From assembly GCF_000455445.1 (NCBI RefSeq), contig NZ_HG417090.1, forward strand, positions 187,501 through 251,500: a DNA stretch of 64,000 nt, given 5' to 3'. The position numbers were made by a program, and so were the translations under genes. This DNA is from Hoylesella timonensis 4401737 = DSM 22865 = JCM 15640. Its GTDB lineage: Bacteria > Bacteroidota > Bacteroidia > Bacteroidales > Bacteroidaceae. Position 1 is the first letter of the stretch. Each line of letters opens with the position of its first letter. Below the pieces are notes generated by a model that worked only from the letters and a program-made list of their open reading frames with translations, was not told the DNA's origin and searched no databases. Shown here one piece after another: positions 54,486 to 63,811 of the stretch.

Positions 54486-56201
54486 TTCCTGTTGCAGTCT
54501 TACCATTTGTGCAAAAGTCCCATTGTGTGCCATTAGCTCTTCGGGTGTGCCCTGCTCGCTGACCGTTCCGCCCGAGAGTACTATGATGTGGTCGGCACCT
54601 AATACGGTGCGCATACGGTGGGCGATGATAATGACAGTTTTGCCCTGCACCAGTTCAGAGATACCCGCCTGAATCTTTGTCTCGTTCTCGGCATCAAGGC
54701 TGGCGGTTGCTTCGTCCAAGAGTATGACAGGAGCATCTTTTAAGAGCGCACGGGCTATGGAGATACGCTGCCGCTCCCCACCCGAAAGGGTTTCCCCATT
54801 TTCGCCAATCACTGTATCGTAGCCTTGTGGCATACGACGGATGAAGTCATCGCACTGTGCCAATCGTGCCACATGCCTTACTTCCTCATCGGTGGCATCA
54901 CGCCTGCCGATGCGTATATTGTCGGCAACGGAGGCATTGAAAAGCATCACGTCTTGAAACACGACGGCATAGTTTTTAAGCAACGTCTCTGGTTCTATGT
55001 CAGAGATGTCGTGTCCGCCCAGTGTTATCTTACCGCTATTGATGTCCCAAAAGCGTGCGGCGAGCTTGGCTGCGGTGCTTTTTCCTCCTCCAGATGATCC
55101 AACGAGTGCGGTTATCTCGCCTTGTCGGGCAGTGAATGAAACATTGTGAAGCACCTGCTTGTCTGTTTCGTAGGAAAAGCTGACGTTGTGGAACTCAATG
55201 TCATAGTTTGAAACTTCCACCTTGGTGTCGCCCGTCTGTATGGGCATTGCCTCCATCTCTTTCATTCGTTTGATGCGTACATCGAGAAAAGTAAGAATAG
55301 CAAGGTGATTGCATACTTCAAGAATAGGATTATAAACCATTGCCGAAACAAGGAGGAACGCCAAATAGACGAACACCGACACGTCGCCACGCTGAAGCAT
55401 CCATGCGCCTACAACGATGACGGTAGGCATGCCCAGTTTAAGCAGTACAGCGGAGATGTTGACAAACACACTTATCAAGAGTTCACCGGCAACAAGTCCT
55501 TTTTCCAATGTTTTTAATCGCTGGTCGAACCGCTGGTTATATTCGTCCTCGCCATTGTACGACTTGATTTCCTGCACACACTCCAGTCCTTCTTGTATCT
55601 GTTCGCTCACGCCACGCTTGATGTGGTAGATACGTGTAAAAGCCTTGTCCATTCGATTTCGTGAAACCAACAGCACCACCAAGGCAAATGGCACGACCCA
55701 AAACACAGCGATGGCTAATCGCCAGTCGTAACAGAACATGCCCGCTGCGATAATGACCATGCTCACCACGGAAGCAAACAGCTGGGGAATGGCGTGCGAG
55801 AACGTTGTTTCCAATTGTGTGCAGTCTTCCATAATGGTGGCAGTGAGGTCGGAGAGATTGCGCTCACCAAAGAAGGCGAGAGGCAAGCGGCGCAGTTTCT
55901 CGGCTAAGGAGATACGGCGTTGCGCACTCTCATTATATACGGTGGTATAGGTGCTGTCGTATTGCCGACGAATCACGACGAGCATCACGACCATTAACCC
56001 TGCTGCCACGAGGAGATAAAACCACAACGTATGAGGGGCATTCATTGGCATATTATCGAGATACTCCATTAAGAAGTAAAACAAATAAGTGGGTGGCAGC
56101 ATTAGCACAAGGTTGAGCAGTGTCGAAAAGATGATGCCTTGCCGCAAGTCTTTTGCCCCTTTTTCCGTAAGAGCGAAACGGTTTTGAAAATATTTAATCA
56201 T
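54468..56201 (-). CDS. ABC exporter half-transporter 2
   Basis: 577 residues: six membrane helices (1-310) then a nucleotide-binding domain. Walker A is GSSGGGKST near 362, signature LSGGERQRISIARAL, Walker B VILLDEATASLD, and the H-loop IIAHRM. It probably pairs with the product of 56198-57985 as a heterodimer of the YbtP/YbtQ or Irt type, exporting or importing siderophore-like or lipophilic compounds. Its start overlaps the partner's stop (ATGA at 56201-56198). The last residues come from a MITE end, so the tail is probably altered. Confidence 0.9.
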   Translation of the reverse strand: MIKYFQNRFALTEKGAKDLRQGIIFSTLLNLVLMLPPTYLFYFLMEYLDNMPMNAPHTLWFYLLVAAGLMVVMLVVIRRQYDSTYTTVYNESAQRRISLAEKLRRLPLAFFGERNLSDLTATIMEDCTQLETTFSHAIPQLFASVVSMVIIAAGMFCYDWRLAIAVFWVVPFALVVLLVSRNRMDKAFTRIYHIKRGVSEQIQEGLECVQEIKSYNGEDEYNQRFDQRLKTLEKGLVAGELLISVFVNISAVLLKLGMPTVIVVGAWMLQRGDVSVFVYLAFLLVSAMVYNPILEVCNHLAILTFLDVRIKRMKEMEAMPIQTGDTKVEVSNYDIEFHNVSFSYETDKQVLHNVSFTARQGEITALVGSSGGGKSTAAKLAARFWDINSGKITLGGHDISDIEPETLLKNYAVVFQDVMLFNASVADNIRIGRRDATDEEVRHVARLAQCDDFIRRMPQGYDTVIGENGETLSGGERQRISIARALLKDAPVILLDEATASLDAENETKIQAGISELVQGKTVIIIAHRMRTVLGADHIIVLSGGTVSEQGTPEELMAHNGTFAQMVRLQQENKANL

Positions 56202-57985
56202 GACTTTATGACTTTATGACTTTTAATAGATGATAGTTTCCACGAAACGGATTGTTGATATTCATTCCACATACGGTGGTAATACTTTTCCTCACTCAAT
56301 AGTTCCTTGTGCGTGCCCTGTTCGACTATCTCGCCGTTGTCCACAACTACGATACTATCGGCATCCTGCACAGTGGTTAGTCTATGAGCTATCATTAGCA
56401 CGGTTTTTCCTTGTGTGAGATGTGCCAGTGCCTTACGGATAAGCTGTTCGTTTTCGGGGTCGGCAAAGGCGGTTGCCTCGTCGAGCACCACGATAGGAGC
56501 ATCTTTCAGAATGGCACGGGCAAGAACAATTCGCTGCTGCTCACCTCCCGAAAGATATGTACCTTCGGCACCGATAACGGTATCCAATCCCTGTGGTAGC
56601 CGGTCGATAATCTCGCGACTTTGTGAGAGGTCGATGGCACGGTTGATCTGCTCGGTCGTTGCATCAGGATTGCCGTAACGTAGGTTTTCGATGAGCGAAG
56701 TTTTGAACAGACGGGTGTTCTGGAAGACGAACGACACGTTGCGCATCAGTTCGTCCTTGCGCATATCCCTCACGTCTATGCCTCCTATGGTAACGCTGCC
56801 ATGACGTACGTCCCAAAAGCGGGGTATCAGTCTTGCTATCGTGGTCTTTCCGCTGCCCGAGGCTCCTACAAGTGCCACCGTCTTTCCTTCAGGAATGATA
56901 AGGTTGATATGACTCACTGCATCTTTCTCCGCTCCCTCATATCGGAACGAAACATCGTTGAAACGAATGTCATACGCTTCTGCACGTTTCGGCTCGTCGT
57001 GCTGCGAGAGCGGTGCAATATCAGTGAGCTGCTCTAATCGTTCCACAGCCTCGTTTGCCATGAACAGGTCCTGACTGAGATACATGGCTTTCATCACGTT
57101 GGAAGCGATGAGCGGTGCAATCACCACATAAAGTATCACGTTGGCGATAATTGTGCTTGTATCTCCACCGAGTCCTATCAGGATAATAGCAGTAGGAACG
57201 AGGATGAAGGCAAAGGCATTGATAGCAAGTATGTACAATGACATTGGCGTGTGCCACACAAGCGTACACTTGATGACAAGGTCGCGGTAGCTGATAATGC
57301 TATCGTAGAAGCGTTTGAACGAGAAGACCGTCTGTTGGAACACCTTAACCACGGGAATACCTCTGACATATTCCACCGCCTCTGCCCCCATCTTCTCCTG
57401 CGCGTCAAGGTAGAGCCTTTGAAATTGGTTGTTCTTCGGGTTCATCATATATCCCATAATGCCTATCGCACCAACGAGAGGTATCATTGCAGCCGCACCC
57501 AACTGCCAATCCACAGAGAACAACAGTACGATAACACCTATCGGCGCAACAATGCAACTTGCCACATCGGGCAGCAGGTGCGCCACGAAAGTATGGGTCT
57601 GTCCCGAATCCTCATCAATGATTTTACGCATACGCCCCGTGTTTTGTTCATCGAGATAGCCCAATGGTGCACGCATTAGCCGTTGCATCGCTTTGCGCCT
57701 CATGTTGGTTTCGATACGGAATGCTGCAAGATGAGAAAGCATCAGTGCCAAAAAGTAGAGCAACACGTTTGCCACCGATATGACAAAAGCCCACAGGGCA
57801 TAGTCTATAAGGGGTGTGTTTGAGAGGTTGCCCTTGGCGATAAGTAGTGTGCGCACCACGAGCCACAAAAGTATGAATGGGACAAGCGACAGCAGTCCGT
57901 TGACTGCCGACAGTGCTACGGAGCATGGCAGCAAGTATTTGCGCCCTCCCATGTAAGCTCCTAAACGTTTGAGAGTTTTCATCAT
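56198..57985 (-). CDS. ABC exporter half-transporter 1
   Basis: 595 residues with a six-helix membrane domain (LVPFILLWLVVRTLLI, LLYFLALMLSHLAAF) and a nucleotide-binding domain. Walker A is GASGSGKTT near 372, signature LSGGEQQRIVLARA, Walker B IVVLDEATAFADPENE, H-loop MIAHRL. Both NBDs of the pair look catalytically complete. It is 27 bp after tetR and overlaps the second ABC gene by 4 bp, so the three are one operon under the leader at 58650-58828. Confidence 0.92.
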   Translation of the reverse strand: MMKTLKRLGAYMGGRKYLLPCSVALSAVNGLLSLVPFILLWLVVRTLLIAKGNLSNTPLIDYALWAFVISVANVLLYFLALMLSHLAAFRIETNMRRKAMQRLMRAPLGYLDEQNTGRMRKIIDEDSGQTHTFVAHLLPDVASCIVAPIGVIVLLFSVDWQLGAAAMIPLVGAIGIMGYMMNPKNNQFQRLYLDAQEKMGAEAVEYVRGIPVVKVFQQTVFSFKRFYDSIISYRDLVIKCTLVWHTPMSLYILAINAFAFILVPTAIILIGLGGDTSTIIANVILYVVIAPLIASNVMKAMYLSQDLFMANEAVERLEQLTDIAPLSQHDEPKRAEAYDIRFNDVSFRYEGAEKDAVSHINLIIPEGKTVALVGASGSGKTTIARLIPRFWDVRHGSVTIGGIDVRDMRKDELMRNVSFVFQNTRLFKTSLIENLRYGNPDATTEQINRAIDLSQSREIIDRLPQGLDTVIGAEGTYLSGGEQQRIVLARAILKDAPIVVLDEATAFADPENEQLIRKALAHLTQGKTVLMIAHRLTTVQDADSIVVVDNGEIVEQGTHKELLSEEKYYHRMWNEYQQSVSWKLSSIKSHKVIKS

Positions 57986-58012
57986 ATATTATTGTCTTTT
58001 AAAATTTAGTCC

Positions 58013-58627
58013 TTATGGTTTCAGTAATGCTTTCCAACCAGCCATGCTAAAGTCCATGTACTGCTCCATGGCAACTTTGATATCCTCGTCGCTGTAATCT
58101 TCGTGTTCTACAATCTCGCAGAAAACGGTTATCCATGTAGAGCAATTGATGTGAACCAAGAATGGCGAAATGTTGGCGTTGAGATGTGGATAGCGTTCTT
58201 TCATCAGTCTCAGGTATTCCATGCCCACCTTCATCTGTCTGTCCACCATCTTGTCTTTATATCCTTGTAGCGACGTACCCTCCGAGTTGAATAGGAGCAG
58301 TCGAAGCTCTGGGCGGAAGTCTTTGATGATGGCGAGCATGGCAAAGATGTAATCTATTTGGTGTTGCCGCATGTTGAACACGTCTATGGACAGGAACTTT
58401 TCATCATTGTGCGACAGGATGTGTTTGTTCAACGCCTTGGTGAGAGGCCGCAGCACCTCGCAAAACAGTTCGTCCTTGCTGCTAAAGTAATTGTATAGGT
58501 TTCCTACAGCGACACCTGACTTGCGAGCCACTGTGCGGATGGAGGTGCAGCGTACGCCATGTTCGATAAATTCTGCACGGGCGGTAGCGATGATGCGCTG
58601 CCGAATGTCATCTTTCAGAGTTTGCAT
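58013..58627 (-). CDS. TetR-family regulator
   Basis: 204 residues. The N-terminal HTH is typical: IIATARAEFIEHGVRCTSIR, TVARKSGVAVGNLYNYFSSK, DELFCEVL. A ligand-binding helical domain covers about 70-200. It is first in the operon with two ABC genes. A 23-bp GAAC/GTTC element lies 22 bp before its start, and a near-copy lies before the RND operon, so it probably controls both exporters and itself. The ligand is likely the exported compound. Confidence 0.9.
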   Translation of the reverse strand: MQTLKDDIRQRIIATARAEFIEHGVRCTSIRTVARKSGVAVGNLYNYFSSKDELFCEVLRPLTKALNKHILSHNDEKFLSIDVFNMRQHQIDYIFAMLAIIKDFRPELRLLLFNSEGTSLQGYKDKMVDRQMKVGMEYLRLMKERYPHLNANISPFLVHINCSTWITVFCEIVEHEDYSDEDIKVAMEQYMDFSMAGWKALLKP

Positions 58628-58649
58628 GATGAGGGTAAAGGGTTAATAG

Positions 58650-58828
58650 TGAACGATGTTCTATTTTGTTCATAAAAAAAACGCACTGTTCTTTTCTTGA
58701 ACAGTGCGCTTCAATAGTCGAGGGGTGTATATCCATATATATAATATGGTACTTTCGTTTTATCATATTCTTTTATTTATTTGCTGCAAAGGTACGAGGT
58801 GTGCACAAGTTTTGCAATACCTAAAAGT
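58650..58828 (-). promoter_or_regulatory. tetR-ABC operon promoter and attenuator-like leader
   Basis: Minus-strand order: inverted repeat AATACC..GTATT adjoining the -33 TTG (58817-58815), 20 bp, TACCTTTG (58794-58787), 77 nt with the hairpin CCATAT/ATATGG (58733-58749), stem CGCACTGTTC/GAACAGTGCG (58682-58708) with eight T, then the 23-bp element (58650-58672) containing GAACGATGTTC and TTGTTCA. Start codon 22 bp later. The 23-mer matches the RND one at 21 of 23 positions. Confidence 0.7.
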
Positions 58829-59190
58829 AAGTATTTTGCGGTGATCGGCTGGTATATGTTAGAAAGGTCAATCTGCAGTATCAGGTTTTCTTCACCGTTC
58901 CTGCATTTATCTTGTCACTTTCTTTCCACCTATTATATATATACCCTTTGGCAAACGCTGGAGGCACGGCTCTTTCATTTAAAAGGTCGTTTGTTGTCAA
59001 AAACTATCATGTTCTTTAGTATCAACAACGAATAGAATGCGAATTTGAAGAAAACACTCATTATGTTCATGTCGGCAGATTTGTTTCATTCGCAGAACGC
59101 TTGCGTTCATCGTCTTGTTTAGTTGATTCGCTTTCTATGTTTAGCGGACAGTAATAGAAAAATTAGGAGATACGAAAGACCAATAAAAAG
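58829..59190. other. Intergenic stretch with a lone MITE-like end
   Basis: GGCTCTTTCATTTA occurs at 58969-58982, the same 14 bases as the ends of the element at 60099-60521. It is followed by TTTGTTGTCAAAAAC and TATCAACAAC, which also occur inverted near 38550-38590. No gene is seen. Confidence 0.5.
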
Positions 59191-59191
59191 A

Positions 59192-59227
59192 GAATGGGCA
59201 TCTCTGAATTAAGAAACGCCCATTCTA
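59192..59227 (-). terminator. Terminator of the lipoprotein gene at 59245
   Basis: The stem AGAATGGGC / GCCCATTCT, read on the minus strand, is followed by CTCTTTTTA. Confidence 0.75.
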
Positions 59228-59244
59228 TATGTGTAAATGAACTT

Positions 59245-60009
59245 CTATCTATACAAGTCCATCATGCAGGCTTCTATATATCTTCCCAAATAATTAAATT
59301 CAGGCTTTGTCAGCAGATCTGCACTTTTATTACATTTGGCCGTTTTCTCATCGAATATAGATTTTTTGTAGACTTCATGACGCATGTCTTTAAGAAGATA
59401 ATCGTACGAATCTTTGAAAAGTTTGATGCTTGTCATCAAGTTTTTGCTGAGCGTCGATTCTTTAGCACGTATATCTACTACATTGAAAACATATTTTGGG
59501 TATGAGAAGGCCAATTCTCTATCATAATTTAGAGGATCGTCAAAAAACTTGTTTTCTGCAGGACTGATTGCTAATATTCCATCTACATAAACTTGACTGA
59601 ACTCATCCTGAGCTTTGACGAATTTGTATATAGAATCGTTTTCCAAGCTATCCTTGGAAATAATTCTTGTGCAGTTTAAGGTTACCTCAAAGTATTTGTC
59701 AGGAGCAATCTTGATATCGTATGACAAAACTATAGATTTGCCATCCTCTGATTCTTCACTTGAAATGTCATTGATAGAACCCTTAATATTGGTAAAGATG
59801 CATAGACTGTCTTGCAATTGTTTAAGGCTGTCCTCACGATTTTTCAACGCTTCTTTTTTAGCAATGTCGTTTGGATAGTCATACTGTTTATCATTGTATG
59901 ACTTCAACAACTCGACCATAGGGTTTGACTCTTTTGGCTTATGCTGCTGGGGCATCTTGCAAGATACTAGTAAGAGTATTGCAACAAGTAGGAATAGGTA
60001 ATGTTTCAT
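59245..60009 (-). CDS. Hypothetical lipoprotein
   Basis: 254 residues from MKHYLFLLVAILLLVSCK; the longer frame start at 60054 puts residues before the signal peptide. Lipobox LLVSC, Cys at 17. The mature protein has a charged coiled helix (KKEALKNREDSLKQLQDSL), a beta region (GKSIVLSYDIKIAPDKYFEV) and no known family. Single gene with its own terminator. Confidence 0.75.
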   Translation of the reverse strand: MKHYLFLLVAILLLVSCKMPQQHKPKESNPMVELLKSYNDKQYDYPNDIAKKEALKNREDSLKQLQDSLCIFTNIKGSINDISSEESEDGKSIVLSYDIKIAPDKYFEVTLNCTRIISKDSLENDSIYKFVKAQDEFSQVYVDGILAISPAENKFFDDPLNYDRELAFSYPKYVFNVVDIRAKESTLSKNLMTSIKLFKDSYDYLLKDMRHEVYKKSIFDEKTAKCNKSADLLTKPEFNYLGRYIEACMMDLYR

Positions 60010-60098
60010 ACGCCTTAGATGATTGATTATGTTTGCAAAGTTAATAAATAACATCCAATAATTAAAGGGTATTGAGAAAAAAGGCTTCCTCTCGGCAC

Positions 60099-60521
60099 GG
60101 CTCTTTCATTTAGAAATGGTATATTTTGTTGTTGTAAACAACGTAGAAGAAATCAACAACGAAATAAACAGAAAACACGAAAATGTGCGAGTGATATGAA
60201 GAAACCAAAGAACGTAGACGTTCTGACGAAAACAGCGAAAAGAAATGCGTTGTGATTTTTCTCCGTTTTTTGTCAAAAGTGAAATACTGCAACCATGTTT
60301 TTCGTTATTTTAGACAGAACGGGACGTTCTTTCGTGAAATGGCTTTTGCGGCAATGTTTTTTAGATTCTTTCGTGTTTTTCGTTGTTAAAAGATGAGATA
60401 TCATGCTGCATTTTCATTGGTACGCATGATGTTATATTCATTTAATCGGTAAATTTGAGGGCGAAGTTAGTAAAGGATGAAAGATTTATGGCAGCAAAGG
60501 TTATCGTTAAATGAAAGAGCC
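60099..60521. mobile_element. 423-bp MITE-like element
   Basis: GGCTCTTTCATTTA (60099-60112) is perfectly inverted at 60508-60521. The interior is A-rich and non-coding, with hairpin-forming TTGTTGTAAACAACG. Lone ends occur near 58969 and, diverged, at 25063. No transposase is present. Confidence 0.6.
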
Positions 60522-60553
60522 TTGTCTTTGGCATAATTTTTCTTGCCAAAAAG

Positions 60554-60640
60554 TTTGTATTATCAATGATTATTCGTATCTTTGTAATGTCAGTTCCCAC
60601 CAAGCCTCTCAACGATGCTCAAATGCGTGGGGCTTTTTTG
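60554..60640 (+). ncRNA. Candidate 50-nt transcript with consensus promoter and terminator
   Basis: TTTG (60554-60557), 19 bp, TATCTTTG (60577-60584) predicts a start near 60591. The stem AAGCCTCTC / GTGGGGCTT (60602-60635) and six T follow at once. The transcript would be about 50 nt. It could be a small RNA or the remnant of an attenuated leader. The overlapping small frame has no domain. Confidence 0.45.
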
Positions 60641-60708
60641 TATATATACGTTTTACTCTCAACATACGCTAATGGAAAGGTATGCGCCCGCCGTTTTTGT
60701 TATCGTGT

Positions 60709-61209
60709 CTACATGTCATTTCCTTGCTCCCACAGCACCACCCTGCCTTGCTGAAGCGATAGTGGCACGTTGATAAGGCGTTGGTTGGAGCTGCCACGAA
60801 AGAGCAGGTCAGGGTCTTTGAGCTTTTCCACAAACGGACCGTCTACCAACACGTCTACCAGTTCAAGCAGTTGGCGTTGTTGCGGATTCTTGATGAGTGC
60901 TTCGAAGGTAAAGCCCGTGTAGCACCAGATGTTTTTGTTGGTGCGTGTCTTTATCTCGTGTGCTAATTCTGCAAATCCTTCTGCTTGAAACATGGGGTCA
61001 CCTCCCGAAAAGGTGACGTTGGCAAAGGGGTCGGCTTCTATCACACGCATGATGTCTTCTACTTGCATCCACTGTCCGTTGTGGATGTCCCATGTCTGTG
61101 GGTTGTGACAACCCGGGCAGGCGTTAGGGCATCCCGCACAGTAGACGGTGGTGCGAAAGCCCGGTCCGTCTACCGTGGTGTCTTCGAGAATGGATAGGAT
61201 GGATAGCAT
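60709..61209 (-). CDS. nrdG: Anaerobic ribonucleotide reductase activase
   Basis: 166 residues. A radical-SAM enzyme that generates the glycyl radical on NrdD. The CxxxCxxC cluster is in AGCPNACPGCHNPQTW near residue 26. The glycine-rich SAM motif is VTFSGGDPMFQAEG. The first residues overlap nothing: the start (61209) is adjacent to the nrdD stop (61210), so they are co-translated. Active only under anaerobic conditions. Confidence 0.95.
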   Translation of the reverse strand: MLSILSILEDTTVDGPGFRTTVYCAGCPNACPGCHNPQTWDIHNGQWMQVEDIMRVIEADPFANVTFSGGDPMFQAEGFAELAHEIKTRTNKNIWCYTGFTFEALIKNPQQRQLLELVDVLVDGPFVEKLKDPDLLFRGSSNQRLINVPLSLQQGRVVLWEQGNDM

Positions 61210-63417
61210 CTACTCGTGCGTCACTCTGTCGTTGAGCTCTGCTAACTTGCCAGCGTTCCAGCGGTCGGTAGTACCTACGAGGTAGCCTGTGATGCGTTGC
61301 AGACGGTCGATGTGATGACTGCCGCACTTAGGACAGGTGTCGAGGTGTGCGTCAGCGTTCTCGTATCCGCAGTCCATGCATCGGTTGCGGTTGTGGTTCA
61401 CGCTGCCGTAGCCCATGTTGTAGCGATCCATCATGTCTACCACGTTCATGATGACTTGTGGGTTGTGAGTGGCGTCTCCGTCTATCTCCACGTAGAAGAT
61501 GTGACCACCACGTGTCAGGTCGTGGTAGGGAGCTTCTACCTCAGCCTTGTGGCGTGCGCTGCACTTGTAGTACACGGGCACATGATTAGAGTTGGTGTAA
61601 TAGTCACGGTCGGTGATGCCTGGCAGTGCGCCAAACTCCTTGCGGTCCTTCTTGGTGAACTTTCCAGCCAGTCCTTCGGCAGGTGTGGCGAGGATGCTGT
61701 AGTTGTGTTGATACTGCTCGCAGAAGTCTTTGGAGCGGTCGCGCATGTAGGTCACGATTTTGATGCCCAACGCCTGTGCCTCTTCCGACTCTCCATGGTG
61801 TTTTCCTACGAGTGCCACGAGACATTCTGCCAATCCGATGAACCCAATGCCCAAGGTGCCTTGGTTGATGACGCTCTCTATGGTGTCGTTTGGTTCCAGC
61901 TGTTCGCAGCCACCCCACAGTTTTGACATCAGCAAGGGGAACTGCTTGGCGAAGGCTGTCTTTTGGAACTGAAAACGGTCGTCGAGTTGCTTGGCGGTGA
62001 TTTCCAACATGTCATCGAGCTTGGCAAAGAACTTGGCGATGCGTTGCTCTTTGTCTTTGATGTCCATGCACTCAATAGCGAGCCGCACGATGTTGATGGT
62101 GGAGAACGATAGGTTGCCCCTGCCCACGCAGGTTTTCATGCCGTATCTGTTTTCAAACACGCGTGTGCGGCATCCCATGGTAGCCATTTCGTACATATAT
62201 CGCTTGGGGTCGTCGGCACGCCACAGCTCATGTTGGTTGAAGGTGGCATCAAGGTTCAGGAAGTTGGGGAAGAATCTCCGTGCCGTCACCTTGCACGCCA
62301 GACAGTACAGGTCGTAGTTGCGGTCATTGGGCAGATAGCTCACGCCCCGTTTCTTCTTCCAAATCTGTATGGGGAAGATGGCAGTCTCGCCGTTGCCCAC
62401 GCCTTGGTAGGTGCTGTTGAGCAGTTCGCGTATCACGCAACGCCCTTCGGCAGAGGTGTCCGTACCGTAGTTGATGGACGAGAACACTACTTGGTTTCCT
62501 CCACGTGAGTGGATGGTGTTCATGTTGTGGATGAAGGCTTCCATCGACTGGTGAACGCGCGCCACGGTGCGGTTGATGGCATGTTGCTTGATGCGTGCAT
62601 CGCCTTTCAGTCCATTGAGTGGGCGGTCGATGTAGTCGTCTATCTCAGCTTGGTACAGGTGTTCGAAGTTGTCACCATAGAGATTTTCCAGATTTTTCAC
62701 CTCTTCTATATACGAGGAGCGCACGAAGGGGGCGAGATAGAAGTCGAAGGCAGGGATGGCTTGTCCGCCGTGCATCTCGTTTTGTGCGCACTCCAAGGAG
62801 ATGCACGCCAACACGGCGGCTGTCTCGATGCGCTTGGCTGGTCTGGAAGAGCCGTGTCCAGCGGTGAACCCATGTTGCAGGATGTTATCCAATGGGTGTT
62901 GGCAGCAGGTGAGCGACTTGGTGGGGTAGTAGTCTTTGTCGTGTACGTGTAGCAGGTTGTGTGCCACTGCCTCGCGACTTTGCTCTGACAGCAGATAGTC
63001 GTCTACGAAGGGTTTGGTGGTTTCCGAGGCGAACTTCATCATCATGCCTGCTGGTGTGTCAGCGTTCATGTTGGCGTTCTCACGTGTCACGTCGTTGTTT
63101 TTGATGTTCACGATGTCTAAGAACACGTCGCGTGTCTTTGCCTTGCGTGCAATGCTGCGCTGGTTGCGATAGGCGATGTACTTCTGTGCCACGTCTTTGC
63201 GGGCACTCTTCATGAGTTCCATTTCTACAGCGTCTTGGATGTCCTCTACCGACATTTGCGGTTTTCCGTGCACCGAGATGTGGTCGGTGATTTGCTGTAT
63301 GAGTCGTTCGTCTTCACCTTTTTCGGTGTGTAGCATGGCTTTTCGGATGGCAGCCATGATTTTTTGGTCGTTGAAGCCTACTATGCGTCCGTCGCGCTTC
63401 ACTATGGTTTGAATCAT
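61210..63417 (-). CDS. nrdD: Anaerobic ribonucleoside-triphosphate reductase
   Basis: 735 residues. An ATP-cone is at 1-95 (IVKRDGRIVGFNDQKIMAAI). The ten-stranded barrel follows. The C-terminal zinc site is CMDCGYENADAHLDTCPKCG, and the glycyl-radical motif is RITGYLVG, with Gly near residue 710. It makes dNTPs without oxygen, which suits an obligate anaerobe. The promoter TATCTTTG (63696-63689, minus) leaves a leader of about 265 nt made of simple repeats. Confidence 0.96.
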   Translation of the reverse strand: MIQTIVKRDGRIVGFNDQKIMAAIRKAMLHTEKGEDERLIQQITDHISVHGKPQMSVEDIQDAVEMELMKSARKDVAQKYIAYRNQRSIARKAKTRDVFLDIVNIKNNDVTRENANMNADTPAGMMMKFASETTKPFVDDYLLSEQSREAVAHNLLHVHDKDYYPTKSLTCCQHPLDNILQHGFTAGHGSSRPAKRIETAAVLACISLECAQNEMHGGQAIPAFDFYLAPFVRSSYIEEVKNLENLYGDNFEHLYQAEIDDYIDRPLNGLKGDARIKQHAINRTVARVHQSMEAFIHNMNTIHSRGGNQVVFSSINYGTDTSAEGRCVIRELLNSTYQGVGNGETAIFPIQIWKKKRGVSYLPNDRNYDLYCLACKVTARRFFPNFLNLDATFNQHELWRADDPKRYMYEMATMGCRTRVFENRYGMKTCVGRGNLSFSTINIVRLAIECMDIKDKEQRIAKFFAKLDDMLEITAKQLDDRFQFQKTAFAKQFPLLMSKLWGGCEQLEPNDTIESVINQGTLGIGFIGLAECLVALVGKHHGESEEAQALGIKIVTYMRDRSKDFCEQYQHNYSILATPAEGLAGKFTKKDRKEFGALPGITDRDYYTNSNHVPVYYKCSARHKAEVEAPYHDLTRGGHIFYVEIDGDATHNPQVIMNVVDMMDRYNMGYGSVNHNRNRCMDCGYENADAHLDTCPKCGSHHIDRLQRITGYLVGTTDRWNAGKLAELNDRVTHE

Positions 63418-63620
63418 GTTTGAGTTTTTGAGTTGATGAGTTGATGAGTTGATGAGTTTTTTAGTTCTTTAGTTGACGAGTTAACGAGTTGACAAGGTTT
63501 TTTCTAAGCTTTCTAGGGATTACTAGGTTCTCTAGGATTTATAGGTTCTCTAGGTTTTCCTAGGTTTTCTAGGACTTCCTAGTTTTTCCTAGTATTCCTA
63601 GTTTTTCCTAGGATTTCTAC
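63418..63620 (-). repeat. Two-part simple-repeat leader of nrdD
   Basis: 63421-63500, read on the minus strand, is AACTCATC repeated with period 8 right up to the start codon, like the leaders at 42729 and 43017. 63510-63615 is a run of CTAG-centred units spaced 9-10 bp, at least eleven times. Neither part encodes protein. Confidence 0.8.
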
Positions 63621-63688
63621 TTTCTAATTTTCAAGAAGGCTCTTTTTTGAAAACCTTGTGCTTGCTTGCTATCTCGTTGATTTCTTTG

Positions 63689-63696
63689 CAAAGATA
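63689..63696 (-). promoter_or_regulatory. nrdDG -7 box
   Basis: TATCTTTG on the minus strand. Start of transcription is expected near 63682, about 265 nt before the nrdD ATG. Confidence 0.6.
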
Positions 63697-63811
63697 ATAA
63701 TTATTTCATTGAAAAATCATTTTGGAAAACTTTTTGCGAGTTAATAAAAGTTAACTATCAAATAATCAATGAGTTATAAAAAGTTTTGGAAAACTTTTAT
63801 TTTATTTCCGT

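Noticed and set aside
60566..60754. 62-codon ORF
   Set aside because: Covers a promoter and terminator hairpin and runs into nrdG on the other strand; no family.
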